Part shown: piece after piece, positions 45,454-53,404 of the stretch | Numbering within the stretch: the first letter of the stretch is position 1 | Layout of the letters: each line of letters starts with the position of its first letter | Assembly: GCF_020723905.1 (NCBI RefSeq) | Contig: NZ_DYHZ01000001.1 | Location: 427,501-491,500 of the forward strand | DNA length: 64,000 bases | Source of the DNA: Anaerolinea thermophila | Lineage (GTDB): Bacteria; Chloroflexota; Anaerolineae; Anaerolineales; Anaerolineaceae | Direction: 5' to 3' | The notes under the pieces: generated by a model | The model's input: the letters and a program-made list of their open reading frames with translations, nothing else | What the model was told of the DNA's origin: nothing | Database searches by the model: none | Translations under genes and position numbers: made by a program

Positions 45454-46444
45454 CCAGTGCTCCTTGAGAGATGTTTGTCGAGGATTCGCCATGGAGTTTC
45501 TGCAAACGGATTTGCTGAATGCGTTGATTCAAAAAGGCAATGGACTGCTCGTCAATCTGGAAATTGACCACCACATCGGGCATGCGTTTGCACCACTCCT
45601 GGATTGGATCGGCGCTGGTATGGGTTACGATCAGGTGATCGCACCACTCTACCAGTTTCCGCACGCGTTCGGGATCCTCGGTGGAAGCGGCTTCGATTTG
45701 CCACTCCGGTCGGTAACCATACAGGATATGCTGAATGGTGACAGCCGTATTTTGATTGGTGCAAATCACTGCAATCCGCTCTTTGGGCAGACGGGCAATC
45801 TTTAACAGGGAATCTGCCGTGAGGCGGGTATCAATACCCACAACTTTGCTGGCAGGAAAGCCCTGCTGGCGGATAGCATTCGTCAGTTCGGCTAAATGGT
45901 GATAGGTGGTGATGATCAAATCTCTGGTATTTAACACGGCGGCTGGATTTTTGTAGAAATGGGAAATGTTCTTGTACTCCACCGGCAGGTTTAACACTTC
46001 ATTCAGGCGCTTGCCCATTTCGGTGGTGTCATAATCGTTGCATTCATAGAAGATCATCTCCACCATGGACTGTCCATATACTTCGCTAACGGCTTTGCGC
46101 TGAATCTCCACAAGTTCTTCAGAAGAAAGCCCGGCCGCCATCCCCTGCCAGGTGAGTTCCACAAACTGGCTGTAAAAATAGTTTAGCAACTCATTCTTGG
46201 TAATCCCCTGTCCGCCCTCCCTGCGCCGCACGATGTACCCATGCCAGCCACTGGGAGATAATTCAATCACCCCCATGTCCAGAAGCATCTGGTAGGCTTT
46301 GTTGACCGTGTTGCGGTTCGAGCCAATTTCCAGTGCCAGTTTCCGCACAGGGGGCAAACGGTCGCCCGGAGCATACAATCCACTGTTGATACGCCGCAAA
46401 ATTGCCTGCACTACGGCTTCAGCACTGACAGGTTCGCGCGCCAT
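45443..46444 (-). CDS. GntR-family regulator with large C-terminal sensor domain
   Basis: A 333-residue DNA-binding protein. Residues about 5-75 are a GntR winged helix (LPPVRKLALEIGSNRNTVNKAYQML), YtrA-like. The remaining 250 residues are an alpha/beta region (DLIITTYHHLAELTNAI, AVICTNQNTAVTIQHIL, HLIVTHTSADPIQEW) that looks like a two-lobed small-molecule binding fold and is not UTRA, FCD or MocR. It heads the GH36/propeller operon from a consensus promoter and carries the shared operator, so it probably represses itself and the transporter until an oligosaccharide or sugar phosphate binds. Ribosome site GAGGAG. Confidence 0.85.
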   Translation of the reverse strand: MAREPVSAEAVVQAILRRINSGLYAPGDRLPPVRKLALEIGSNRNTVNKAYQMLLDMGVIELSPSGWHGYIVRRREGGQGITKNELLNYFYSQFVELTWQGMAAGLSSEELVEIQRKAVSEVYGQSMVEMIFYECNDYDTTEMGKRLNEVLNLPVEYKNISHFYKNPAAVLNTRDLIITTYHHLAELTNAIRQQGFPASKVVGIDTRLTADSLLKIARLPKERIAVICTNQNTAVTIQHILYGYRPEWQIEAASTEDPERVRKLVEWCDHLIVTHTSADPIQEWCKRMPDVVVNFQIDEQSIAFLNQRIQQIRLQKLHGESSTNISQGALDEE

Positions 46445-46457
46445 GGAATATCTCCTC

Positions 46458-46489
46458 GTTGTCTAAAGACACAGACAAATGACATAACA
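46458..46489 (-). promoter_or_regulatory. Operator-like site upstream of the GntR gene
   Basis: Plus-strand reading: GTTGTCTAAAGACACA then GACAAATGACATAAC. It matches the site at 38532-38561 in GTTGTCyAAAG and GACAAATGACA with a spacing one base shorter. It lies between the minus-strand -10 box and the ATG, covering the transcription start, consistent with autorepression. Confidence 0.7.
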
Positions 46490-46491
46490 CG

Positions 46492-46520
46492 AGTATAAAT
46501 TCAGGTCAAATTTCTGTCAA
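46492..46520 (-). promoter_or_regulatory. Consensus promoter of the GntR operon
   Basis: On the minus strand TTGACA (46515-46520), 17 bases and TATACT (46492-46497). Same spacing and the same -10 hexamer as the transporter promoter at 38496-38524. Confidence 0.8.
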
Positions 46521-46794
46521 CCGCAGCAAGACTCCGAAGAAGGGGGCACATCGCATGGACTGTTTTCGTTCACACTCACACCAGTTGAGGGATTGTTTCT
46601 CTTCCAGGATCCGCTTCCACACGGATGGGACACTGTGATCATTCAACACTGTACCACTGAAGCGGGCACTTTCAAACGGGTTCACCACCCGGGAAAGTGA
46701 GAATCCAGTCCTCGCAAGCCGTAACTTTCCAACACGACGGACACCTTTGCTATAATAGTCTTCAGGTTTTCTTATTATTTCCGAAAGATATCCT
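46521..46794. other. Intergenic region before the SDR gene
   Basis: About 270 bases with no supported open frame. The SDR promoter is at the right end: TATAAT at 46751-46756 with a weak TTTCCA upstream and a leader of about 32 bases. The rest shows no structure I can support beyond a loose GCACTTTC/GAAAGTG repeat near 46665-46700. Confidence 0.4.
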
Positions 46795-47544
46795 ATGGCT
46801 CAAACTGTTCTCATCAGCGGTGCATCCTCAGGAATTGGCAGGGCAACCGCTCTGCGTTTTGCCCGTGAAGGCTGGGATGTGGGATTACTTGCCCGCCGCG
46901 AGGCGCTTTTACAGGAACTGCTTGCCGAACTGCCTGCCGGCAACCACTTTCTATGTGCGGGGGACTACCAGGATGCCGCTACCAGCCAGCAACTGGAAAA
47001 TGCCATTCAAGCGCACTGGGGAAAACTGGATGCGCTGGTCAACTGCGCCGGGGTATTTACCCCGGTGAACCCGCTGGAGGCGCCCCTGGAGGAGTGGCGC
47101 AGGTCCTTCGATATGATGGTGAACGGCGCCATGCGGCTTTCCAGCCTGGCAGCCCGTTTCATGAACAACGGAGGGCGCATTATTCATGTCACATCCATTC
47201 ACGGAGAACGCGCCGAGCGGGGCGCCAGCGCGTACAGCATGGCAAAAGCCGCCATCAATCAGTTATGCCGGGCGCTGGCGCTGGAACTGGCAGACCGCGG
47301 GATTCTGGTCAATGCCATAGCACCGGGTTTTGTAGATACCCCAATGAGCGTGGTTGACGGAGTCAACGAACTGCAAAGCGAGTGGTTTCGCAAAAATTAC
47401 GTCGAAGGGCACCATCTCCCTCTGCGGAGGGCGGCAAAACCGGAGGAAATTGCCGGAGTGGCATTTTTCCTGGCAGGGCCAGATGCTTCCTACATTACAG
47501 GACAGGTCATTACCGTAGATGGGGGATTGACGATCACCTTCTGA
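46795..47544 (+). CDS. Short-chain dehydrogenase/reductase
   Basis: A 249-residue classical SDR. Cofactor loop SGASSGIGRATA (about 7-18), NCAG in LVNCAGVF, catalytic Ser in HVTSIHGERA, and Tyr-x-x-x-Lys in YSMAKAAINQL, with C-terminal PDASYITGQVITVDGG. The family oxidises or reduces alcohols and carbonyls with NAD(P)(H); fatty-acid FabG-like and sugar dehydrogenases share the pattern, so the substrate is open. The catalytic Tyr-Lys pair and the PG motif (IAPGFVDT) are intact. The gene has its own promoter and stands alone. Confidence 0.9.
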   Translation: MAQTVLISGASSGIGRATALRFAREGWDVGLLARREALLQELLAELPAGNHFLCAGDYQDAATSQQLENAIQAHWGKLDALVNCAGVFTPVNPLEAPLEEWRRSFDMMVNGAMRLSSLAARFMNNGGRIIHVTSIHGERAERGASAYSMAKAAINQLCRALALELADRGILVNAIAPGFVDTPMSVVDGVNELQSEWFRKNYVEGHHLPLRRAAKPEEIAGVAFFLAGPDASYITGQVITVDGGLTITF

Positions 47545-47650
47545 GTAAGACAGGGTGAAAACCGATACCTGTCAACCTGATTCGCAAAGCGCGCTCTCCC
47601 GCTCCACCTCAACCGATATAAGAATTTCATAAAAACCTGTACCCTGTGTA

Positions 47651-47680
47651 TTGACACATTCTTTAAGAAATGCATACAAT
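47651..47680 (+). promoter_or_regulatory. Promoter of the dnaJ-like gene, leaderless geometry
   Basis: TTGACA (47651-47656), an 18-base spacer and TACAAT (47675-47680) precede ATG 47688 by seven bases. The 107-base gap after the SDR gene shows no clear terminator. Confidence 0.7.
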
Positions 47681-47687
47681 GAAAGGG

Positions 47688-48614
47688 ATGGAATACAAAG
47701 ATTACTACCAGATTCTAGGCGTAAACCGGAACGCCACCGACGACGAAATCAAAAAGGCGTTCCGCAAACTGGCTTTAAAGTATCACCCTGACCGCAATCC
47801 GGGCAACAAACAGGCCGAAGAAAAATTCAAAGAAATTAACGAGGCTTATGAAGTGCTGAGTGACCCGGAGAAGCGGCGGCGATACGATCAACTGGGCGAT
47901 TCGTACTTCCGCTGGCAACAGTCGGGAGCCCCTGGTGGATTCGACTGGAGCCAGTGGGCTTCCCAGCCGGGTGGCGTACGCGTCGAGGTTGGCGATCTGG
48001 ATGATCTCTTCGGGGGAGGGTTCTCGGAATTCTTCCAGACCTTCTTCCGGGGATATGGCAGACCCGCCGGCACCGCTTCGTCAGGGACCCGCACCCGTAC
48101 CCGTACGGCACGTCCCGCTCCGATTGAGTACCCCATCCAGATCACTTTTGAAGAAGCCTACCGCGGCGGAGAGCGCACGCTGGAAATTGATGGGCGGCGG
48201 GTACAGGTGAAAATTCCTGCTGGCGCCGACAACGGCACCAAAATCCGCATGGCAGGAATGGGACAGGCGATGCCTGACGGCACACGGGGAGACCTGTATC
48301 TGGTTGTGGAGGTCACCCCTGATCCGCGCTTCGAGCGCAAGGGCAACGACCTCTACACCGAGTTTGATCTGGACCTTTACACGGCTGTGCTGGGAGGCGA
48401 AGCCCGTCTCCAGACGCCCGATGGAACCGTACTGCTCACCATTCCCGCAGGTACACAACCGGGACAGACATTCCGACTGGCAGGCAGAGGGATGCCGGTC
48501 TTAAAGAATCCTTCACAACGTGGGGATCTGTATGCCCGCGCACGGGTTTCTCTCCCCCGCCAACTGACTCCTGAGCAGCGCGCTTTATTTGAACAACTGG
48601 CGCGCCTCAAATAG
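47688..48614 (+). CDS. DnaJ-class co-chaperone without zinc finger (CbpA-like)
   Basis: A 308-residue Hsp40. J-domain at residues 3-65 with HPD at 33-35 (KYHPDRNPG), then a Gly/Phe-rich linker, and two C-terminal substrate-binding beta domains ([53 protein letters not shown]). The cysteine-rich zinc repeat of true DnaJ is absent, as in CbpA. It should recruit DnaK. ATG 47688 is chosen because it starts right at [12 protein letters not shown] and is seven bases from the -10; ATG 47670 would lie upstream of the transcription start. An HtrA-like protease gene follows 43 bases later, a protein-quality-control pair. Confidence 0.93.
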   Translation: MEYKDYYQILGVNRNATDDEIKKAFRKLALKYHPDRNPGNKQAEEKFKEINEAYEVLSDPEKRRRYDQLGDSYFRWQQSGAPGGFDWSQWASQPGGVRVEVGDLDDLFGGGFSEFFQTFFRGYGRPAGTASSGTRTRTRTARPAPIEYPIQITFEEAYRGGERTLEIDGRRVQVKIPAGADNGTKIRMAGMGQAMPDGTRGDLYLVVEVTPDPRFERKGNDLYTEFDLDLYTAVLGGEARLQTPDGTVLLTIPAGTQPGQTFRLAGRGMPVLKNPSQRGDLYARARVSLPRQLTPEQRALFEQLARLK

Positions 48615-48657
48615 CCAGGGGTCTGCCCAGCCTTATCTTTTCACAAATAGAGGTGGT

Positions 48658-49830
48658 ATGAAACATCGCTTTCCCCTGGTTTTAGGACTCACGATTGTCA
48701 TCCTGTTTACCCTTGCCTGCCGCTTCACCCTTCCAGAAAGGGTCCAAACCCTCCCCAGCCCAACTCCCGGGATGCCGGTCACCGAAAAGGCTCCCGCGGC
48801 GCAACCACCCGCCAGCGTCTTCGTTCCCGACCTGGTCTCGCAACAGGACCGGTTGGTGGCGCTGTATGAACAGGTCAACCCGGGGGTGGTCAGCATACAG
48901 GTGCTGACAGAGGCCGGCGGGAGCCAGGGATCTGGCTTCGTGTATGACCGTGAAGGGCACATTATCACCAATTACCATGTGGTAGAGGGCGCAACCGATC
49001 TGGAAGTGGATTTTCCCTCCGGAATCAAGGTGCGCGGCAAGGTGATTGGGACAGACCCCGATTCAGATCTGGCAGTGGTTAAAGTCAACGTTCCTGCGGA
49101 GGACCTTCATCCTCTCACCCTGGGCAGTGGCGAAGCCGTCAAAGTGGGGCAAACAGTGGTTGCCATTGGCAACCCCTTTGGATTATCCAGCACCATGACG
49201 CTGGGCATCGTCTCTGCCAAGGGACGCACACTGGAATCGCTCCGCGAAGCGCCGCAGGGGGGCTTTTTCTCCACTGGCGGCTTGATTCAAACCGATGCCG
49301 CCATCAATCCGGGAAATTCTGGAGGTCCTTTGCTGAATCTGAATGGAGAGGTCATCGGCGTCAACCGCGCCATCCGCACCACCAGCATGACGGCACTGGG
49401 AGAGCCCACCAACAGCGGAATTGGGTTTGCGGTTAATGTTGACATTGTGGCGCGAGTTGTGCCAGAATTGATTAAGAACGGGAAATACGATTATCCCTAC
49501 CTGGGGGTGAGCAGTCAGGAGGAAATTACCCTGATGATGCAGGAAGCGTTAGGATTACCCCGCGCAACAGGAGCGTACGTTCTCGAAGTCCGTCCCAACA
49601 GCCCGGCAGCCCGGGCAGGGTTGCGCGCGGGGACGCGTTCCTCATCCATCCCCGGTTTGCCTGCTGGCGGCGATTTAATCATCGCCGTAGATGGACGTCC
49701 GGTGCGCGTATTTGGCGATCTGCTCAGTTATCTGATGATCTACAAGCGCCCCGGCGATACCGTCGTTCTCACCATTCTGCGCGATAACAAAGAAATGGAG
49801 GTGACTGTCACACTGGATAAGCGACCTTAA
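48658..49830 (+). CDS. HtrA/DegP-like serine protease lipoprotein with PDZ
   Basis: A 390-residue envelope protease. A signal peptide with lipobox TLAC (Cys about residue 21) anchors it. The chymotrypsin-like domain has His107 (NYHVVEG), Asp137 (DSDLAVVK) and Ser221 (NPGNSGGP). One C-terminal PDZ domain (about 290-385, YVLEVRPNSPAARAGL ... GGDLIIAVDGRPV) selects exposed C-termini. It degrades or refolds damaged proteins outside the membrane. GAGGTGGT precedes ATG 48658, chosen over an upstream in-frame ATG that would place 23 extra residues before the signal peptide. Probably co-transcribed with the dnaJ-like gene. Confidence 0.93.
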   Translation: MKHRFPLVLGLTIVILFTLACRFTLPERVQTLPSPTPGMPVTEKAPAAQPPASVFVPDLVSQQDRLVALYEQVNPGVVSIQVLTEAGGSQGSGFVYDREGHIITNYHVVEGATDLEVDFPSGIKVRGKVIGTDPDSDLAVVKVNVPAEDLHPLTLGSGEAVKVGQTVVAIGNPFGLSSTMTLGIVSAKGRTLESLREAPQGGFFSTGGLIQTDAAINPGNSGGPLLNLNGEVIGVNRAIRTTSMTALGEPTNSGIGFAVNVDIVARVVPELIKNGKYDYPYLGVSSQEEITLMMQEALGLPRATGAYVLEVRPNSPAARAGLRAGTRSSSIPGLPAGGDLIIAVDGRPVRVFGDLLSYLMIYKRPGDTVVLTILRDNKEMEVTVTLDKRP

Positions 49831-49897
49831 AACTGTTTGCCATACCACCGTGAGGCGGAAGATTTGTTCTTTCAACAATCTGAATAAGGAGGTTGCC

Positions 49898-50995
49898 ATG
49901 TTTACCGAACAGGACTTGCGGGAACTGGTTGAATTTGTGGCACCAGCACCGGTGCTCAGTCTGTACCTCAACACTGACCCATCCGAAGGCAACGCGGATT
50001 TTCACCGGTTGCGGGCGCGCAGCATGCTCAAAGACATCAACCTTCCGCAGGATGTAGAGGCAATCCACCGCTACTTAGATTTTGAGTACCCCTTTACAGG
50101 GGGAGGAGTGGCGATTTTCTCATGCGCACAGGTGGGCTTTTTCCGCGGTATTCCGCTGGCGGTACCTGTGCGCAATGCGATTCATGTGGGAGATCGTCCC
50201 AGCGTAAAAATTCTTGCCGGGCTTCTGGATAGTTACGGCGGGTACGGCGTTGTACTGGTGGACAAACAGGGCGCTCGCCTGTTCTACTTCCACCTGGGCA
50301 CGCTGGTGGAGCAGGAAGGCATCATGGGAGAAGCCATCAAGCAGGTCAAACGCGGCGGGGCTTCTTCGTTCCCCGGTAGAAGGGGTGGAGTTGCCGGGCG
50401 AACCCGCGCCGTAGAAGAGCAGATAGAGCGCAACATGAAGGAAACTGTGGAATACGCCACCAATTTCTTTGAACATCACAAGGTGCGCCGCATCCTCATC
50501 GCGGGCACCGATGAAAATGTCCAGCAGTTCCGTTCCCATCTGCCCAAATCCTGGTTGAGTCTGGTAGTGGGCTCCTTCCCGATGAGCATGACCGCCAGTC
50601 ACGCCGAAGTGCTCCAGCGCGCCATGCAGGTTGCCAATGAAGCCGAAAAACACCGCGAAGAGCGCCTGATCGAAGACCTGATCACCTTCGCGGCAAAAGG
50701 CACAAATGCCGTTGTGGGACTTGAAGAAACCCTGCAAGCCGTCAACCAGGGACGCGTACAAACGCTGGTCATCTCAGAGGGCTTCCGCAAGGTAGGATAC
50801 CGCGAACGAGACACCGACTTCCTGACCACGCAACCCTCAGAGGAAGGCCTTCAGGATGGACGCTACGTTAAGGTATTCGATGTGGTTGAACTGGCAGTCA
50901 ACCACACCCTGCGATCCGGCGGGGATGTGGATGTGGTCATGCAGGCAGAGAAACTGGAAAAAGCCGGAAATATTGGCGCGTTCCTGCGCTTCTAA
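49898..50995 (+). CDS. Bacterial eRF1-like (baeRF) family protein
   Basis: A 365-residue homologue of the archaeal and eukaryotic release factor fold. It begins with APAPVLSLYLNTDPSEG, followed by an eRF1 domain-2-like part (GGVAIFSCAQVGFFRGIPL, GVVLVDKQGARLFYFHLG) and a loop KRGGASSFPGRRGGVAGRTRAVEEQ. The GG at 163-164 occupies the place of the GGQ catalytic loop in eRF1, but Gln is replaced by Val165. A C-terminal domain 3-like part follows (RRILIAGTDENVQQF, ALVIS-like VQTLVISEGF). baeRFs are thought to act on ribosomes or tRNA; peptidyl-tRNA hydrolysis is uncertain without Gln. The start has AAGGAGG. A bidirectional terminator follows. Confidence 0.85.
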   Translation: MFTEQDLRELVEFVAPAPVLSLYLNTDPSEGNADFHRLRARSMLKDINLPQDVEAIHRYLDFEYPFTGGGVAIFSCAQVGFFRGIPLAVPVRNAIHVGDRPSVKILAGLLDSYGGYGVVLVDKQGARLFYFHLGTLVEQEGIMGEAIKQVKRGGASSFPGRRGGVAGRTRAVEEQIERNMKETVEYATNFFEHHKVRRILIAGTDENVQQFRSHLPKSWLSLVVGSFPMSMTASHAEVLQRAMQVANEAEKHREERLIEDLITFAAKGTNAVVGLEETLQAVNQGRVQTLVISEGFRKVGYRERDTDFLTTQPSEEGLQDGRYVKVFDVVELAVNHTLRSGGDVDVVMQAEKLEKAGNIGAFLRF

Positions 50996-51010
50996 GCCCG
51001 ATTAAACTCC

Positions 51011-51049
51011 AAAGCCCCCTCCCGTTTTGCCGGGGAGGGGGCTTTTGTT
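51011..51049. terminator. Bidirectional terminator between convergent genes
   Basis: AAAGCCCCCTCCC pairs with GGGAGGGGGCTTT, 13 bases, across a short loop at 51024-51033, with T-rich tails on both strands. It serves the baeRF gene and the convergent membrane coiled-coil gene ending at 51060. Confidence 0.88.
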
Positions 51050-51059
51050 TACCTTCCGG

Positions 51060-51722
51060 TTACTTTTTCAATTTTTCCACGATCAGCAGGATTTCACTGG
51101 TCAGGCGTTCGAGGTCCTGCTCTGCCAGGCGCGCGTCCCGCCCCAGATCTGCCCGCGTTAATTCGATAAGGGTAGAGAGCGTTTTAGGGTCTGCCAGTTT
51201 CTGGGTTTCCAGAACCGGGTACGCCTGTTTGAGCAAATCCTCTGCCTGATTCAACGACATACGGGCATCGGAAAGGTTGCGATTGGCAACGTGCAACCGC
51301 GCCAGCGTCACCGGATACAGCCCTTCCAGCAGCGCCGCGCGGGCTTCGGCTTTTCGGGCATCCAGCACTTCTTTTTCCGTGCGCTGGAGTTTCTCCTGGG
51401 TATCTCTCAATTCAACTGTGGTGCGCGCCAGGGTTTCCTGCAGGGAACGCACCTCAGCGCGAACCGGCTGGTAGAGCAGCAGGTACACCGTCAGCACACC
51501 AAGCGCGTAAAACGCCACAATGAAACCCACTGCCCGCAACACAGGACGGACGACACGACCGGTGCGGGTCTCAGCACTGAAAAGATGCCGGAAGAAGCGT
51601 CCCAGCCATGAACCCTTTTGGGCTGGTTTTGCCGCTTCGAGTTTGACGGCTTTGACTGGTTCCGGTTCAGACTGTTCAGGGGAGACAGTTGACTCTGGAG
51701 GAAGATTTTCACTCTCGCTCAT
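51060..51722 (-). CDS. Single-span membrane protein with coiled coil
   Basis: A 220-residue protein: acidic, Pro/Glu-rich N-terminus (1-40), a basic segment, one membrane helix (about 65-87, FIVAFYALGVLTVYLLLYQPV) and a long coiled coil (about 88-220) that ends in Lys-Lys. No enzymatic motif. Its ATG overlaps the stop of the SDH-type protease gene as ATGA, with AAGGAG upstream, so the two are translated together; it may anchor or regulate that protease. Function unknown. Confidence 0.6.
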   Translation of the reverse strand: MSESENLPPESTVSPEQSEPEPVKAVKLEAAKPAQKGSWLGRFFRHLFSAETRTGRVVRPVLRAVGFIVAFYALGVLTVYLLLYQPVRAEVRSLQETLARTTVELRDTQEKLQRTEKEVLDARKAEARAALLEGLYPVTLARLHVANRNLSDARMSLNQAEDLLKQAYPVLETQKLADPKTLSTLIELTRADLGRDARLAEQDLERLTSEILLIVEKLKK

Positions 51723-52561
51723 CGCTGTTCTCCTTTTTCTGGAGCAGGACGCCATGGATACGGCATGGGCACGTACTCCACCGAAGGACGGCGCTGAATG
51801 GTTTGCGGGTAGAGATTCATCAACTGGTACACCTCCTGCGGCATATCGGTGCTGATGTTCAATCCCAGTTCACGGGCTTCTTCCACCGTGATGGGGTAGT
51901 CATGCGTCCAACGCCCGCTGGGCAGTTCCGCCGCCAGCCGTTCAGCCACTTCAGGGGAATAATGACAGCAGGCAATGCGCCGCACAGTGTCTTTGACCTG
52001 CTTCATGGCTTTCTGAGCCACATCCGCAAGGATGAGCGTCTGGTCGTCCACGCGGTTAATGTCTTTTTGCTCCAGCACCTTCAGGATGGACGCCGCCGGA
52101 TACTGCCCCAGTTGAGGATCTACCGGTCCCAGCACCGCGTTTTCATCCATCACAATCTGGTTCGCCGCCAGGGCAATCAACGTTCCACCGGACATGGCAT
52201 AATGGGGAACGAAGACCGTCACCGGAGCAGGATGGCGCGAAAGGGCATTGGCAATTTGCTCGGCGGCAAGCACCAGCCCTCCCGGGGTATGCAGAATGAT
52301 ATCAATGGGCACTTTCGGGTCGGTCAGTTTGATTGCCCGGAGAACCTGTTCAGAGTCATCAATATCAATATATCTGCCAACCGGGAAACCCAGCAGAGAC
52401 ATGCTCTCCTGACGATGGATGAGCCCAATCACCCGTGAACCGCGTTTGATTTCCAGACGGCGAAGCAGATTCAGACGGGTACTGGCGACAATCTGCTGAC
52501 GCACCATGGGCGCCAGGCTGGAGACGATAAGGAAAATCCAGAACAAATTCAGCAGGTCCAT
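51719..52561 (-). CDS. SDH-type Clp-fold serine protease (membrane-anchored)
   Basis: A 280-residue protease of the Clp/crotonase fold (DUF114/SDH family). One N-terminal helix (about 3-22) is followed by the ClpP-like domain with LHTPGG (about 90-95), the nucleophile Ser124 in HYAMSGGT, and DENAVLGPVDPQLGQ. The Ser-Asp-His set of this family is plausible but only Ser is clear to me. Likely membrane-protein quality control, as for stomatin-linked proteases. It lies 22 bases after the rhomboid gene, so three membrane genes form an operon. Ribosome site AAGGAG. Confidence 0.85.
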   Translation of the reverse strand: MDLLNLFWIFLIVSSLAPMVRQQIVASTRLNLLRRLEIKRGSRVIGLIHRQESMSLLGFPVGRYIDIDDSEQVLRAIKLTDPKVPIDIILHTPGGLVLAAEQIANALSRHPAPVTVFVPHYAMSGGTLIALAANQIVMDENAVLGPVDPQLGQYPAASILKVLEQKDINRVDDQTLILADVAQKAMKQVKDTVRRIACCHYSPEVAERLAAELPSGRWTHDYPITVEEARELGLNISTDMPQEVYQLMNLYPQTIQRRPSVEYVPMPYPWRPAPEKGEQR

Positions 52562-52583
52562 GGGATCTTCTCTCCTTCAAGCC

Positions 52584-53282
52584 TCAATATGGGAAAAACT
52601 CATCCGGATACCAGGAGCGATACCTTCTCCCAGCCGCAAACGGACGGGCAAGCAATAACCCTGCCACAAACCCGCCAATATGCGCCCACCACGCCACTCC
52701 ACCACCGGCAACCCCGCTGACCGTGGCAAGCGCCGCAACACCGGAAAACAACTGCGAAATGAACCAGAAGCCCAGATAAATAAAAGAGGGAATTTCAACA
52801 AACCACGGCAGGAAGAATACCGGCACAAAGGTAATCACCCGCGAGCCGGGGAAGAAGAGGAAATACGCTCCCAGCACCGCGGCAATAGCGCCACTGGCGC
52901 CAATAGCAGGAACGCGGGAAGCAGGATCCACAAAGGCTTGCGCCAGTCCCGCCAGCACCCCGCCCAAAAGGTAAAACAGCAGAAACCGTCCTGAACCCAT
53001 GCGGTCTTCCACGTTATCGCCGAAGATGAAAAGTGTCCACATGTTGCTCAGGAAGTGCACCCAGCCACCGTGTAGAAACATGTGAGTGAAAAGCGGCATC
53101 CAGGTAAAAGGATCAAAGAGGTCGAAGCGTGCAGGAACCAGACCAAAGCGAAAAATAAACCGATCCAGACGATACGGTCCCAGACTCAACTCCAGCATGA
53201 ACACCAGGGTGTTGGCAATGATGATGAGCCACATGACCACAGGGAACGAACGGGAGTGAACAGTATCTTTGATTGGGAACAT
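52584..53282 (-). CDS. Rhomboid-family intramembrane serine protease
   Basis: A 232-residue protein with about six membrane helices. Catalytic Ser130 in GASGAIAAVLG and His201 in WWAHIGGFVAG, with the conserved HGGWVHFLSNMW (His71, His76, Asn80) and GxxxG helix packing. It cleaves membrane-spanning substrates in the bilayer. I chose ATG 53282 because a TATAAT (minus strand, 53305-53310) lies just upstream, with AGAGGA between; the open frame continues further up but into the promoter. It heads the operon with the SDH protease and the coiled-coil protein. Confidence 0.92.
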   Translation of the reverse strand: MFPIKDTVHSRSFPVVMWLIIIANTLVFMLELSLGPYRLDRFIFRFGLVPARFDLFDPFTWMPLFTHMFLHGGWVHFLSNMWTLFIFGDNVEDRMGSGRFLLFYLLGGVLAGLAQAFVDPASRVPAIGASGAIAAVLGAYFLFFPGSRVITFVPVFFLPWFVEIPSFIYLGFWFISQLFSGVAALATVSGVAGGGVAWWAHIGGFVAGLLLARPFAAGRRYRSWYPDEFFPY

Positions 53283-53304
53283 AAAATATATCCTCTCAGG
53301 GATA

Positions 53305-53332
53305 ATTATATGGCATTTTTGCTTCGCACAAA
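53305..53332 (-). promoter_or_regulatory. Rhomboid operon promoter
   Basis: On the minus strand TTTGTG (53327-53332), 16 bases and TATAAT (53305-53310). The divergent gene at 53405 has only a weak TAAAAT-like box near 53350. Confidence 0.5.
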
Positions 53333-53404
53333 CTGCGCATTCTCCGTTAAAATCAATAGGGCAGGTACTGATCCCCAACCGCCTGCCCGGATGGGAGACC
53401 TTGC

